Positions 1 to 10,431 of a DNA stretch of 64,000 bases are shown piece after piece. This DNA is from Pseudomonas entomophila. GTDB taxonomy: Bacteria > Pseudomonadota > Gammaproteobacteria > Pseudomonadales > Pseudomonadaceae. Location of the stretch: contig NZ_CP070982.1 in NCBI RefSeq assembly GCF_018417595.1, forward strand, positions 831,501 to 895,500. The letters are read 5' to 3'. Position numbers and translations under genes: made by a program. Position 1 is the stretch's first letter. Every line of letters starts with the position of its first letter. The notes below the pieces were generated by a model that was given only the letters and a program-made list of their open reading frames with translations, was not told where the DNA came from and made no database searches.

Positions 1-366
1 AAGCCGCAAGTGGCTGGCGTTGCCCGCGACCTGATCGCCCTGGGCTTCGAAGTGGTCGCCACTGCCGGTACCGCCAAGGTTATCGAAGCGGCTGGCCTGA
101 AAGTGCGCCGTGTGAACAAGGTGACCGAAGGTCGTCCGCACGTGGTCGACATGATCAAGAACGACGAAGTGTCGCTGATCATCAACACCACCGAAGGCCG
201 CCAGTCGATCGCCGACTCCTACTCGATTCGTCGCAATGCGCTGCAGCACAAGATCTACTGCACGACCACCATTGCGGCTGGTGAAGCCATCTGCGAGGCG
301 TTGAAATTCGGTCCGGAAAAGACCGTTCGTCGCCTGCAGGATCTGCATGCAGGACTCAAAGCATGA
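1..366 (+). CDS. carB: Carbamoyl-phosphate synthase large subunit, C-terminal end (partial)
   Basis: The first 121 codons in frame are the tail of CarB; the rest lies upstream of the window. CarB makes carbamoyl phosphate from ammonia (supplied by CarA), bicarbonate and ATP for pyrimidine and arginine synthesis in the cytoplasm. The visible part is the MGS-like allosteric domain, with FEVVATAGTAKVIEAAG, the INTTEG segment and the YSIRRNALQ region, where UMP/IMP and ornithine act in the E. coli enzyme. The stop codon overlaps the greA start by four bases (ATGA), so the two genes are translationally coupled, an arrangement I recall as usual in Pseudomonas. Confidence 0.95.
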   Translation, partial: KPQVAGVARDLIALGFEVVATAGTAKVIEAAGLKVRRVNKVTEGRPHVVDMIKNDEVSLIINTTEGRQSIADSYSIRRNALQHKIYCTTTIAAGEAICEALKFGPEKTVRRLQDLHAGLKA

Positions 367-845
367 GCATTACCAAGTACCCGATGACCGTCCAGGGCGC
401 TCGCGCCCTGGAAGAAGAGCATCTGTTCCTGAGCAAGACCGAGCGCCCGCGCCTGAGCCAGGCGATCGGTGAGGCTCGCGAGCTGGGTGACCTCAAGGAA
501 AACGCCGAGTACCACGCCGCCCGCGAAGAGCAGGGCATGGTCGAGGCGCGTATCCGCGATATCGAAGGCCGTCTGCAGAACTCGGTGGTGATCGACGTCA
601 CCACCATCGCTCACACCGGCAAGGTGATTTTCGGCACCACCGTGGTGCTGGCCAACACCGAAACCGATGAAGAGGTGACCTACCAGATCGTTGGTGAAGA
701 CGAAGCCGACGTGAAGCAGGGCAAACTCTCGAGCGGTGCGCCGATTGCCCGTGCCATCATCGGCAAGGAAGAAGGTGATACGGTCGTCGTCAAGACGCCA
801 AGCGGCACGGTCGAGTACGAGATTGTCGAAGTCAAGCACATCTGA
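363..845 (+). CDS. greA: Transcription elongation factor GreA
   Basis: The protein has 160 residues, close to the usual 158. The N-terminal antiparallel coiled coil carries the acidic tip DLKENAEYHAA, whose Asp and Glu coordinate the second Mg2+ in the RNA polymerase active site for cleavage of backtracked RNA. The C-terminal FKBP-like domain runs from about residue 85 (GTTVVLANTETDEEV) to the end. It starts on the ATG that overlaps the carB stop. A second, divergent Gre-family gene lies at 33686-34183 and lacks this tip motif. Confidence 0.97.
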   Translation: MSITKYPMTVQGARALEEEHLFLSKTERPRLSQAIGEARELGDLKENAEYHAAREEQGMVEARIRDIEGRLQNSVVIDVTTIAHTGKVIFGTTVVLANTETDEEVTYQIVGEDEADVKQGKLSSGAPIARAIIGKEEGDTVVVKTPSGTVEYEIVEVKHI

Positions 846-852
846 CCGGCGT

Positions 853-1263
853 CTGCGGGCGCCATCCCTCGAGGGGATCCTCTGGCAGCTGGCCCAGGTG
901 TTCTGGGTCGGTGGCCTTTGGGTGTTCCACGTGGGGCTGGTGCCGGCGCTCAAGGTGAGCGGCCTTGCGCCGCTGCTGGTGCATGATGTGGCCGCGCAGA
1001 TCGACCGTTGGTTGATCGGCGTGGCAATGCTCGGGTTGTTGACCCAGCTGGCGGTGCTGGCGAGGGTGGACGGCCTGGCGGCCTGGTGGCGGCAATTCCG
1101 CGGCCAGATGCTGCTGCTCGGCTTTGGTGCCTGCGTCAGCTACTACACGCTGCGCTACGGGATTTCCGTGGGCGAGCGTTGGCAGATGTTCTGTTTCCTG
1201 GTGCTGGGCTTTTCCGGCATCGTGCTGGTGGCCCAGCCGGTCCCAGTCAGGGCGCGGCGGTAG
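853..1263 (+). CDS. DUF4149-type small membrane protein
   Basis: This is a hydrophobic protein of about 136 residues with four likely membrane segments (ILWQLAQVFWVGGLWVF; LIGVAMLGLLTQLAVLA; MLLLGFGACVSYYT; MFCFLVLGFSGIVLVAQ). It occupies the greA-yhbY gap, where related pseudomonads carry a DUF4149 protein of unknown function. The start is unclear: the conserved part begins about residue 9, there is no ATG, GTG or TTG just upstream, and the only in-frame ATG (736) would overlap greA by 110 bases. CTG at 853 is my best guess. The stop codon is certain. A REP pair follows at once. Confidence 0.7.
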   Translation: MRAPSLEGILWQLAQVFWVGGLWVFHVGLVPALKVSGLAPLLVHDVAAQIDRWLIGVAMLGLLTQLAVLARVDGLAAWWRQFRGQMLLLGFGACVSYYTLRYGISVGERWQMFCFLVLGFSGIVLVAQPVPVRARR

Positions 1264-1280
1264 GCGACTCAAGATCGCTG

Positions 1281-1401
1281 GGGCCGCTTTGCGGCCCTTT
1301 CGCGACACAAGGCCGCTCCCACATGGATCGCGCTGCGCCGTAGGTCGGTGCAATCCCTGTGGGAGCGGCCTTGTGTCGCGATGGGCTGCGCAGCAGCCCT
1401 G
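1281..1401. repeat. REP/BIME inverted pair
   Basis: Two outward copies of the palindromic element (CGCGACACAAGGCCGCTCCC and its reverse complement) are separated by about 35 bases, each flanked by a smaller hairpin (GGCCGCTTTGCGGCC; GGGCTGCGCAGCAGCCC). They lie between the convergent DUF4149 and yhbY genes, where they may stabilise or terminate transcripts. Confidence 0.85.
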
Positions 1402-1407
1402 CTACCG

Positions 1408-1716
1408 TTACTTGTAACGGTGGATGTTGGACAGCTGCTTGTTCGGCTGCGGGTTCTTGCGGTAGATCAGCGCTTTCTTGCCGATGGTCTGCACCAGCTC
1501 GGCGCGGCCGGCCTTGCACAGTTCGGCGATGGTCTCGGCGCGTTCTTCGCGATCTTCCGAACGAATCTCGACCTTGATCAGCTCGTGGTCGACCAGGGCG
1601 CGTTCCAGCTCGGCGATCACGCCTTCATTCAAACCGTTGCCAGCAACGATCAGGACCGGCTTCAGGTCATGACCAATGGACTTGTATTGCTTCTTCTGCT
1701 CGTTATTGAGCGGCAT
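1408..1716 (-). CDS. yhbY: RNA-binding protein YhbY (CRM domain)
   Basis: The protein has 102 residues and is a single CRS1/YhbY domain. It has the IGHDLKPVLIVAGNGLNEGV segment that holds the GxxG RNA-binding loop and ends with GKKALIYRKNP. In E. coli the homologue associates with pre-50S ribosomal particles. The chosen ATG has the purine-rich AAAGGG upstream; longer in-frame starts lack support. It is divergent from rlmE, another 50S maturation gene, with about 100 bases between them that must hold both promoters. Confidence 0.93.
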   Translation of the reverse strand: MPLNNEQKKQYKSIGHDLKPVLIVAGNGLNEGVIAELERALVDHELIKVEIRSEDREERAETIAELCKAGRAELVQTIGKKALIYRKNPQPNKQLSNIHRYK

Positions 1717-1818
1717 AATCTGACCCTTTTCGTCTGATTCTGTAAAATTGACGGGCATTTTACCCGAGGGCCTGTGGCTCCGCCCAGTCAAACACGACGC
1801 ATATCATCGAGGTGCCCC

Positions 1819-2445
1819 GTGGTACAACGTTCCAAAAGCAGCGCAAACTGGCTGCGAGAACATTTCAACGATCCTTTCGTCAAGCAGGCGCAGAAGGATG
1901 GCTACCGCTCGCGCGCGAGCTACAAGCTGCTGGAGATCCAGGAAAAAGACCGCCTGATCCGTCCCGGCATGAGCGTGATCGACCTCGGTGCGGCCCCTGG
2001 TGGCTGGTCGCAGGTGACCAGTCGTCTGATTGGTGGCCAGGGGCGGCTGATCGCCTCGGACATCCTGGAGATGGACTCGATTCCGGATGTTACCTTCATC
2101 CAGGGCGACTTCACCCAGGACGAAGTGCTCCAGCAGATCCTGCAGGCGGTCGGCGATTCACATGTAGACCTTGTGATTTCCGACATGGCCCCCAATATGA
2201 GTGGTACGCCCGCGGTGGACATGCCGCGTGCCATGTTCCTCTGTGAGCTGGCCCTGGATCTGGCGACCCGCGTGCTCAAGCCTGGCGGGGATTTCCTGAT
2301 CAAGATTTTCCAGGGCGAAGGTTTCGACATGTACCTGAAGGACGTGCGCAGCAAGTTCGACAAGGTGCAGATGCGCAAGCCCTCGTCCTCGCGGGACCGT
2401 TCCCGTGAACAGTACCTGTTGGGCAAGGGTTTCAAAGGCGCGTGA
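1819..2445 (+). CDS. rlmE: 23S rRNA 2'-O-ribose U2552 methyltransferase RlmE (FtsJ)
   Basis: The protein has 208 residues starting at GTG ([11 protein letters not shown]), the length and N-terminus usual in Pseudomonas. It uses SAM to methylate U2552 in the 50S A-loop, a late assembly step. The SAM motif is [12 protein letters not shown]. The K-D-K-E catalytic set is visible as the Lys in RASYKLLE, Asp in [11 protein letters not shown], Lys in [10 protein letters not shown] and Glu in [10 protein letters not shown]. It is followed by ftsH, the same order as in E. coli, where rrmJ-ftsH is heat-shock controlled. I did not find a convincing sigma-32 site. Confidence 0.97.
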   Translation: MVQRSKSSANWLREHFNDPFVKQAQKDGYRSRASYKLLEIQEKDRLIRPGMSVIDLGAAPGGWSQVTSRLIGGQGRLIASDILEMDSIPDVTFIQGDFTQDEVLQQILQAVGDSHVDLVISDMAPNMSGTPAVDMPRAMFLCELALDLATRVLKPGGDFLIKIFQGEGFDMYLKDVRSKFDKVQMRKPSSSRDRSREQYLLGKGFKGA

Positions 2446-2639
2446 GCGGCGTTATGCGGGGGCTCCGATAGTTAAAACCAATCGGTCACCCCGTCTGGAT
2501 CGTCCGAACTTCGTGTAGTCTAGCTTTCACAAAGGGTTACAGACGGTGCCTGCGGATGCGTGGGTAATGTAGTAAGTTAGGGCGATGAATATCATGCGAG
2601 GCACGGCTGCGTCGTGCGCCGGCCTCAGAGGGTAGCGAA

Positions 2640-4556
<1,917 letters not shown>

Positions 4557-4564
4557 GGGTTTCT

Positions 4565-5416
4565 ATGACCTCACAGCAGTACCCGACCCGGTTGCCTTGC
4601 GGCAACCGGGTTCTTGATTTGTCCCGTACCCATGTCATGGGTATTCTCAATATCACCCCTGATTCCTTCTCTGATGGCGGGCGCTTCAGTCAGCGCGATG
4701 AAGCGTTGCGCCATGCCGAAGCGATGGTGGCGGCTGGTGCGACACTGATTGATGTTGGTGGTGAGTCCACCCGCCCAGGTGCGCGAGCGGTGTCGCCTAC
4801 TGAAGAACTAGAGCGTGTCGCGCCCATTGTCGAGGCCATCAATAGCCGGTTGGACGCAATCATTTCCGTCGATACCTCGACACCGGCGGTCATGCGCGAA
4901 TCTGCCCGTCTAGGTGCGGGGCTGATCAATGACGTGCGTGCCCTGGAGCGTGATGGCGCCCTCGACGCAGCGGCCGACACCGGCCTGCCCGTTTGCCTGA
5001 TGCATATGCGCGGTGAGCCGGGTAACATGCAGGACAACCCGCATTACGAAAACGTGACCGCCGATGTGGGGCGCTACCTCGAACAGCGCATGGCTGCCTG
5101 CGCGGCGGCTGGCATCGGCGCTGAACGCATCATCCTTGATCCGGGCTTCGGTTTTGCCAAGACACTTGAGCATAACCTCAGTCTGTTCAAGCACATGGAG
5201 GCGCTTTACCGCCTCGGGCGCCCGCTATTGGTAGGGGTGTCGCGCAAGAGCATGATCGGCCTCACGCTGGATCGGCCAGTGGACGAGCGGCTTTACGGCA
5301 GCCTCGCGCTGGCAGCCTTGGCGATGACCAAGGGCGCGAGCATCCTGCGCGTGCACGATGTGGCCGAAACCGTCGATGTGGTGCGTATGATCGCCGCCGT
5401 GCAGGGCGCCGAATAA
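4565..5416 (+). CDS. folP: Dihydropteroate synthase
   Basis: The protein has 283 residues and condenses p-aminobenzoate with 6-hydroxymethyl-dihydropterin diphosphate in folate synthesis; it is the sulfonamide target. Both signatures are present: [15 protein letters not shown] near residue 24 and [10 protein letters not shown] near 60. The sequence [10 protein letters not shown] near the C-terminus matches the pterin/sulfate-binding Arg/Lys region. It follows ftsH by eight bases and precedes glmM by sixteen, the ftsH-folP-glmM order found in many gammaproteobacteria, so the three genes are probably one transcript. Confidence 0.97.
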   Translation: MTSQQYPTRLPCGNRVLDLSRTHVMGILNITPDSFSDGGRFSQRDEALRHAEAMVAAGATLIDVGGESTRPGARAVSPTEELERVAPIVEAINSRLDAIISVDTSTPAVMRESARLGAGLINDVRALERDGALDAAADTGLPVCLMHMRGEPGNMQDNPHYENVTADVGRYLEQRMAACAAAGIGAERIILDPGFGFAKTLEHNLSLFKHMEALYRLGRPLLVGVSRKSMIGLTLDRPVDERLYGSLALAALAMTKGASILRVHDVAETVDVVRMIAAVQGAE

Positions 5417-5432
5417 GAACATTGGAGTTCCC

Positions 5433-6773
5433 ATGAGCAGAAAATACTTTGGTACCGACGGTATCCGTGGCCGTGTTGGCCAGTTCCCGATCACCCCGGA
5501 CTTCATGCTGAAACTTGGCTGGGCGGCGGGCATGGCCTTCCGCAAGCAAGGGCATTGCCGTGTGCTGGTGGGCAAGGACACTCGCATTTCCGGTTACATG
5601 TTCGAGTCCGCGCTTGAGGCCGGGCTGTCCGCCGCCGGTGCCGACGTCATGCTGCTCGGGCCGATGCCAACGCCGGCTATCGCCTACCTGACCCGTACTT
5701 TTCATGCCGAAGCCGGGATCGTCATCAGTGCATCGCACAACCCGCATGACGACAACGGCATCAAGTTTTTCTCCGGTAGTGGCACAAAACTGCCCGATGA
5801 AGTCGAGCTGATGATCGAGGAGCTGCTCGATCAGCCGATGACGGTCGTCGAGTCCGGCAAGCTGGGCAAGGTGTCGCGGATCAACGACGCCGCAGGTCGC
5901 TATATCGAGTTCTGCAAGAGCAGCGTACCGACCAGTACCAGCTTCGAAGGGCTCAAGATCGTCGTGGATTGCGCCCATGGCGCCACCTACAAGGTCGCGC
6001 CCAGCGTGTTCCGTGAGCTGGGTGCCGAGGTGACGGTACTGCACGCAGCGCCTGATGGTCTGAACATCAATGAAAATTGCGGCTCGACCCACATCGAGTC
6101 GCTGCAAGCCGCAGTGCTGGTGGGGCATGCCGACCTGGGTATCGCTTTCGATGGCGACGGTGACCGGGTACTGATGGTCGACCATACCGGTGCCATCGTC
6201 GACGGTGACGAGTTGCTGTACATCATCGGTCGCGACTTGCATGACCGCGGCAAGCTGCAGGGTGGTGTGGTCGGCACGCTCATGAGCAACTTGGGCCTGG
6301 AGCTAGCCTTCAAGGAGCTGGACATCCCATTCGTGCGTGCCAAGGTCGGCGACCGTTATGTCATGGCCGAGCTGCTCGAGCGCGAGTGGCTGCTCGGTGG
6401 CGAGAACTCCGGGCATGTGGTGTGCTGCAACCACACCACTACCGGCGATGCCATCATTGCCGCGCTGCAGGTGCTGATGGCCCTCAAGCGCAAAGGCGAG
6501 ACCCTTGCCCAGGCGCGCCAGGGCGTGCGCAAGTGCCCGCAGGTATTGATCAACGTGCGCTTCGAGGCGGGCAAGAGCGACCCGTTGAAAAACCCGTTGG
6601 TGAAAGAGGCGAGCGACAAGGCGACCGAGGCCATGGCCGGGCGCGGGCGCGTGCTGCTGCGCAAGTCCGGCACCGAGCCGCTGGTGCGTGTGATGGTCGA
6701 AGGCGACGACGAAAACCAGGTGCGCGGCCATGCCGAAGCCCTGGCAAAACTCGTTGCTGAAGTTTGTGCCTGA
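5433..6773 (+). CDS. glmM: Phosphoglucosamine mutase
   Basis: The protein has 446 residues and converts glucosamine-6-phosphate to glucosamine-1-phosphate on the way to UDP-GlcNAc for peptidoglycan and LPS. The phosphoserine loop is [17 protein letters not shown] (about residues 97-113), the metal site is DGDGDR near 240, and the sugar-phosphate loop near the C-terminus is [16 protein letters not shown] sits six bases before the ATG. It is the last gene of the ftsH-folP-glmM run before a 66-base gap. Confidence 0.97.
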   Translation: MSRKYFGTDGIRGRVGQFPITPDFMLKLGWAAGMAFRKQGHCRVLVGKDTRISGYMFESALEAGLSAAGADVMLLGPMPTPAIAYLTRTFHAEAGIVISASHNPHDDNGIKFFSGSGTKLPDEVELMIEELLDQPMTVVESGKLGKVSRINDAAGRYIEFCKSSVPTSTSFEGLKIVVDCAHGATYKVAPSVFRELGAEVTVLHAAPDGLNINENCGSTHIESLQAAVLVGHADLGIAFDGDGDRVLMVDHTGAIVDGDELLYIIGRDLHDRGKLQGGVVGTLMSNLGLELAFKELDIPFVRAKVGDRYVMAELLEREWLLGGENSGHVVCCNHTTTGDAIIAALQVLMALKRKGETLAQARQGVRKCPQVLINVRFEAGKSDPLKNPLVKEASDKATEAMAGRGRVLLRKSGTEPLVRVMVEGDDENQVRGHAEALAKLVAEVCA

Positions 6774-6839
6774 AATAGGCTTGCCAGCGCAGATCGGGTT
6801 GGGTAAGATCTGCGCCCACTTTGACCGACGAGGTAAAGC

Positions 6840-7595
6840 ATGCGTCGCCCCATGGTAGCTGGTAACTGGAAGATGCACGGTACCCGCGCCAGCGTCGTAG
6901 AGCTGACTCAGGGCTTGGGCAATATGCCTCTGCCCAGCGGTGTGGAAGTCGCGGTGTTTCCGCCTTCGCTGTTTATCACTCAGGTGATTAATGGTCTGGA
7001 AGGCAAGGGGATCAACGTAGGCGCACAGAATTCTGCTGTACAGCCTGAACAAGGCGCGCTGACCGGTGAAGTTGCTCCGAGTCAGCTGGCTGAAGTCGGT
7101 TGCAAGTATGTTCTGGTCGGGCACTCCGAGCGTCGCCAGATTATTGGTGAAAGCGACGAAGTGCTGAACCAGAAGTTTGCAGCGGCTCAGCAAAGTGGTT
7201 TGACGCCGGTGCTCTGTATAGGGGAAACTCTCGCAGAGCGCGAGGCGGGCGAGACGCTCGAAGTTGTAGGGCGTCAACTAAGCAGTGTTATCGACGCGTT
7301 CGGTATCAAGGCTTTTGCCAATGCAGTAATTGCCTATGAGCCTGTTTGGGCCATCGGTACTGGTTTGACGGCCTCGCCACAGCAAGCCCAGGATGTGCAT
7401 GCAGCCATCCGCAGGCAGTTGGCGGCGATGGACGCCGAAGTTGCAGCTAACGTGCAACTTCTCTACGGCGGCAGCGTGAAGGCGGCCAATGCGGCTGAAC
7501 TGTTCGGCATGCCGGATATCGATGGGGGGCTCATTGGTGGAGCGTCCCTGAACGCAGACGAATTCGGTGCAATTTGTCGCGCCGCAGGAAACTGA
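6840..7595 (+). CDS. tpiA: Triosephosphate isomerase
   Basis: The protein has 251 residues and interconverts dihydroxyacetone phosphate and glyceraldehyde-3-phosphate. All catalytic parts are visible: the Lys in AGNWKMHG, His in VGHSERR, the base Glu in [11 protein letters not shown] followed by the mobile lid, and the phosphate-binding YGGSVKAAN. The start at ATGCGTCGC is preceded by GAGG. secG begins four bases after the stop, the usual tpiA-secG pair. Confidence 0.97.
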   Translation: MRRPMVAGNWKMHGTRASVVELTQGLGNMPLPSGVEVAVFPPSLFITQVINGLEGKGINVGAQNSAVQPEQGALTGEVAPSQLAEVGCKYVLVGHSERRQIIGESDEVLNQKFAAAQQSGLTPVLCIGETLAEREAGETLEVVGRQLSSVIDAFGIKAFANAVIAYEPVWAIGTGLTASPQQAQDVHAAIRRQLAAMDAEVAANVQLLYGGSVKAANAAELFGMPDIDGGLIGGASLNADEFGAICRAAGN

Positions 7596-7599
7596 ACAA

Positions 7600-7992
7600 A
7601 TGCTGGAAACAGTCGTAGTTGTTTTTCATCTGTTGGCAGCGTTGGCACTGGTTGTAATGGTGTTGCTGCAACAGGGTAAAGGTGCGGAAGCAGGTGCATC
7701 TTTCGGCGCAGGTGCTTCAAATACTGTGTTCGGAAGCCAAGGTTCCGCTACCTTTTTGAGTAAAGTTACTGCTATACTTGCTGCCACTTTCTTTTTGACT
7801 GCTCTTGGGTTAGGATACTTCGCCAAGCAGCAAGCTCACCAGCTGACTCAAGCTGGTCTGCCAGATCCAGCAGTGCTGGAAGTCAAAGAGCCAAAGCCGG
7901 CAGTCAATGATGATGTACCGGTGCTCCAGCAGCAGAAGAGTGAAACCACCAACTCCGGTGACGTACCTCCTCCTGCGAAAGAGCAGCAGTAA
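7600..7992 (+). CDS. secG: Protein-export membrane protein SecG
   Basis: The protein has 130 residues and is a subunit of the SecYEG translocon. There are two membrane helices (about 3-22 and 52-71) joined by the Gly-rich cytoplasmic loop [22 protein letters not shown] that is diagnostic of SecG. The C-terminal 50 residues are polar and Pro-rich ([12 protein letters not shown]), as is common in Pseudomonas. I chose the ATG just after the tpiA stop ([12 protein letters not shown]); an in-frame ATG inside tpiA gives a hydrophilic extension without family support. The tRNA-Leu gene follows 21 bases later. Confidence 0.95.
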   Translation: MLETVVVVFHLLAALALVVMVLLQQGKGAEAGASFGAGASNTVFGSQGSATFLSKVTAILAATFFLTALGLGYFAKQQAHQLTQAGLPDPAVLEVKEPKPAVNDDVPVLQQQKSETTNSGDVPPPAKEQQ

Positions 7993-8013
7993 CGGGTTTC
8001 AAGAAGTAGTATT

Positions 8014-8099
8014 GCCGAGGTGGTGGAATTGGTAGACACGCAACCTTGAGGTGGTTGTGCCCATAGGGTGTAGGGGTTCGAGTCCCCTTCTCGGTACCA
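8014..8099 (+). tRNA. tRNA-Leu (anticodon GAG)
   Basis: This 86-nt class II tRNA has its 3' CCA encoded. The anticodon stem CAACC/GGTTG closes the loop TTGAGGT with anticodon GAG. It has a long variable arm and the T-arm GGGGTTCGAGTCCCC. It lies directly downstream of secG, as in E. coli, and is followed by a terminator hairpin. Confidence 0.97.
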
Positions 8100-8112
8100 T
8101 TTGAAGCATGAG

Positions 8113-8134
8113 AGCCCGCTTTGAGCGGGCTTTC
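8113..8134 (+). terminator. Rho-independent terminator after tRNA-Leu
   Basis: A stem AGCCCGCT/AGCGGGCT with a three-base loop is followed by TTTCTT. It probably ends the tpiA-secG-tRNA-Leu transcript. Confidence 0.8.
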
Positions 8135-8152
8135 TTGCAGGTGGAGGTCGGA

Positions 8153-8182
8153 TTGACCCAGCAAAGGGTTCAGTCTTATACT
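8153..8182 (+). promoter_or_regulatory. Sigma-70 promoter of the tRNA-fMet-rimP-nusA-infB unit
   Basis: A -35 box TTGACC and a -10 box TATACT are 18 bases apart, placing transcription start about ten bases before the tRNA-fMet 5' end. Both boxes are close to consensus, which is unusual in this window and fits a stable-RNA promoter. Confidence 0.75.
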
Positions 8183-8198
8183 TTCGCCCCAGCTTTGT

Positions 8199-8275
<77 letters not shown>

Positions 8276-8285
8276 GCTTCAGCAG

Positions 8286-8307
8286 AGCCCCTTTTCAGGG
8301 GCTTTTT
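8286..8307 (+). terminator. Terminator hairpin directly after tRNA-fMet
   Basis: A stem AGCCCC/GGGGCT with a six-base loop is followed by TTTT. A second hairpin without a good T-run (GCGCCGTT/AACGGCGC, 8327-8346) lies between this one and the terminator at 8354. Confidence 0.75.
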
Positions 8308-8353
8308 GCTAGCCGAACAGTTTTGGCGCCGTTGTCCAACGGCGCTTTCAGGG

Positions 8354-8375
8354 ATGGGCGCTTCGCCCATTTTTT
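8354..8375 (+). terminator. Second terminator/attenuator before rimP
   Basis: A stem ATGGGCG/CGCCCAT with a three-base loop is followed by TTTTTATTT. It lies 30 bases before the rimP start, so transcription from the tRNA promoter must read through it to reach nusA and infB. Confidence 0.75.
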
Positions 8376-8404
8376 ATTTGCACAGCATGCACGAGGGGGT
8401 TCAG

Positions 8405-8863
8405 GTGTCGAGCAAGCTAGAACAGTTGCAGGCCTTGTTGGCCCCGGTTGTCGAGGGTCTGGGCTACCAATGCTGGGGGATCGAATACGTCTCCCAGGGC
8501 AAACATTCGGTACTGCGTATCTACATCGACAAGGAAGGCGGCATCCTGGTGGACGACTGCGAAGCTGTCAGCCGTCAGGCCAGCGCCATTCTTGATGTAG
8601 AAGATCCGATCAGCTCTGAATATACCCTCGAGGTGTCCTCTCCAGGCATGGATCGCCCGCTGTTCACCCTTGAACAGTTTGCTTCGCATGCCGGCGAGCA
8701 GGTGAAGATCAAGCTGCGTACGCCCTTCGAAGGTCGTCGTAACTTCCAGGGCCTTCTCCGTGGTGTGGAGGAGCAGGATGTGGTGGTCCAGGTGGACAAT
8801 CACGAATTCCTGTTGCCGATCGACTCGATCGACAAGGCCAATATTATTCCCAGTTTTGACTGA
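8405..8863 (+). CDS. rimP: Ribosome maturation factor RimP
   Basis: The protein has 152 residues ([21 protein letters not shown]) starting at GTG, eight bases after GAGGGGG. RimP acts in 30S assembly. The N-terminal domain contains [22 protein letters not shown], followed by the family signature [20 protein letters not shown] near residue 70, and the C-terminal Sm-like barrel covers [16 protein letters not shown]. It is the first protein gene of the rimP-nusA-infB-rbfA-truB series, whose products concern translation initiation and ribosome maturation. Confidence 0.96.
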
Positions 8864-8922
8864 GACGTGCCGGGCCCGGAGGACTTTCCGGGGCCAATGG
8901 CTTGCGCAAGGCGAGGCGTACG

Positions 8923-10404
8923 ATGAGCAAAGAAGTACTGCTGGTTGTTGAATCGGTATCCAACGAAAAGGGTGTACCACCCGGCGTCATTTTCGAAGCG
9001 CTGGAAGTGGCCCTGGCCACTGCAACCAAAAAACGTTTTGAGGACGAAGTCGACCTGCGTGTGGAAATCAACCGCCACACCGGTAGCTACGAGACGTTCC
9101 GTCGCTGGACCGTGGTCGACGAGAACGACCTGGACGATCCGGCCATCGAGACCTGGCTGAGCAAGATCCAGGACACGCACCCGGACGCGAAGATCGGTGA
9201 CGTGATCGAAGAGAAGATCGAGTCGATCGAGTTCGGTCGTATCGCCGCTCAGACCGCCAAGCAGGTCATCGTGCAGAAAGTCCGCGAGGCCGAGCGTGCA
9301 CAAGTAGTCGACGCCTACCGCGAGCGCGTGGGCGAGATCATCTCCGGTACCGTGAAGAAGGTCACCCGCGACAACGTCATCGTCGACCTTGGCAACAACG
9401 CCGAGGCGCTGCTGGCGCGTGAAGACATCATCCCCCGTGAGACCTTCCGGGTCGGCGTGCGCCTGCGCGCGCTGCTCAAGGAAATCCGCACCGAGAACCG
9501 CGGCCCGCAGCTGGTCCTGTCGCGCACCGCGCCGCAGATGCTGATCGAGCTGTTCCGTATCGAAGTGCCGGAAATCGCCGAAGGCCTCATCGAAGTCATG
9601 GCCGCCTCCCGTGATCCGGGATCGCGTGCCAAGATCGCCGTCCGCTCCAAGGACAAGCGCATCGACCCGCAAGGCGCCTGCATCGGCATGCGTGGTTCGC
9701 GCGTCCAGGCCGTATCCGGCGAGCTGGGTGGCGAGCGTGTGGATATCGTCCTGTGGGACGAGAACCCGGCGCAGTTCGTCATCAACGCCATGTCGCCAGC
9801 AGAGGTTGCTGCGATCATCGTTGATGAGGACGCCCATGCGATGGATATCGCGGTAGCCGAGGATAACCTGGCCCAGGCCATCGGACGTGGCGGCCAGAAC
9901 GTCCGTCTGGCCAGCCAGCTGACTGCCTGGACCCTGAACGTGATGACCGAGAAGGACATCCAGGCCAAGCAACAAGCGGAAACCGGCGACATCCTGCGTA
10001 ATTTCATTGAAGAACTGGAAGTCGACGAAGAGCTGGCACAGGTGCTGGTCGACGAAGGCTTCACCAGCCTCGAAGAAATTGCCTACGTACCGTTGGAAGA
10101 AATGCTCAACATCGATGGCTTTGACGAGGACATCGTCAACGAGCTGCGTGCTCGTGCCAAGGACCGTTTGTTGACCAAGGCCATCGCTACCGAAGAAAAA
10201 CTGGCAGACGCCCATCCGGCCGACGACCTGCTCTCCCTCGAGGGCATGGACAAGGACCTGGCGGCCGAACTGGCGGTGCGCGGCGTGGTTAACCGCGAAG
10301 ACCTGGCCGAGCAGTCGATTGACGATCTGCTCGACATCGACGGCATCGACGAAGAGCGTGCCGGCAAGTTGATCATGGCCGCCCGAGCCCACTGGTTCGA
10401 GTAA
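8923..10404 (+). CDS. nusA: Transcription termination/antitermination factor NusA
   Basis: The protein has 493 residues, the normal length. In order: the RNA polymerase-binding N-terminal domain (1-130), an S1 domain (about 135-200, [23 protein letters not shown]), KH1 and KH2 (about 230-345, with [11 protein letters not shown] and [13 protein letters not shown]) and two C-terminal acidic repeats (about 365-490) that bind the alpha subunit or lambda N in E. coli. I chose ATG 8923 ([10 protein letters not shown]). The hairpins at 8286-8375 upstream are plausible sites for NusA feedback on its own operon. Confidence 0.97.
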   Translation: MSKEVLLVVESVSNEKGVPPGVIFEALEVALATATKKRFEDEVDLRVEINRHTGSYETFRRWTVVDENDLDDPAIETWLSKIQDTHPDAKIGDVIEEKIESIEFGRIAAQTAKQVIVQKVREAERAQVVDAYRERVGEIISGTVKKVTRDNVIVDLGNNAEALLAREDIIPRETFRVGVRLRALLKEIRTENRGPQLVLSRTAPQMLIELFRIEVPEIAEGLIEVMAASRDPGSRAKIAVRSKDKRIDPQGACIGMRGSRVQAVSGELGGERVDIVLWDENPAQFVINAMSPAEVAAIIVDEDAHAMDIAVAEDNLAQAIGRGGQNVRLASQLTAWTLNVMTEKDIQAKQQAETGDILRNFIEELEVDEELAQVLVDEGFTSLEEIAYVPLEEMLNIDGFDEDIVNELRARAKDRLLTKAIATEEKLADAHPADDLLSLEGMDKDLAAELAVRGVVNREDLAEQSIDDLLDIDGIDEERAGKLIMAARAHWFE

Positions 10405-10431
10405 TTAGGCGCGGCCTGAGGAGAGAAGTGC

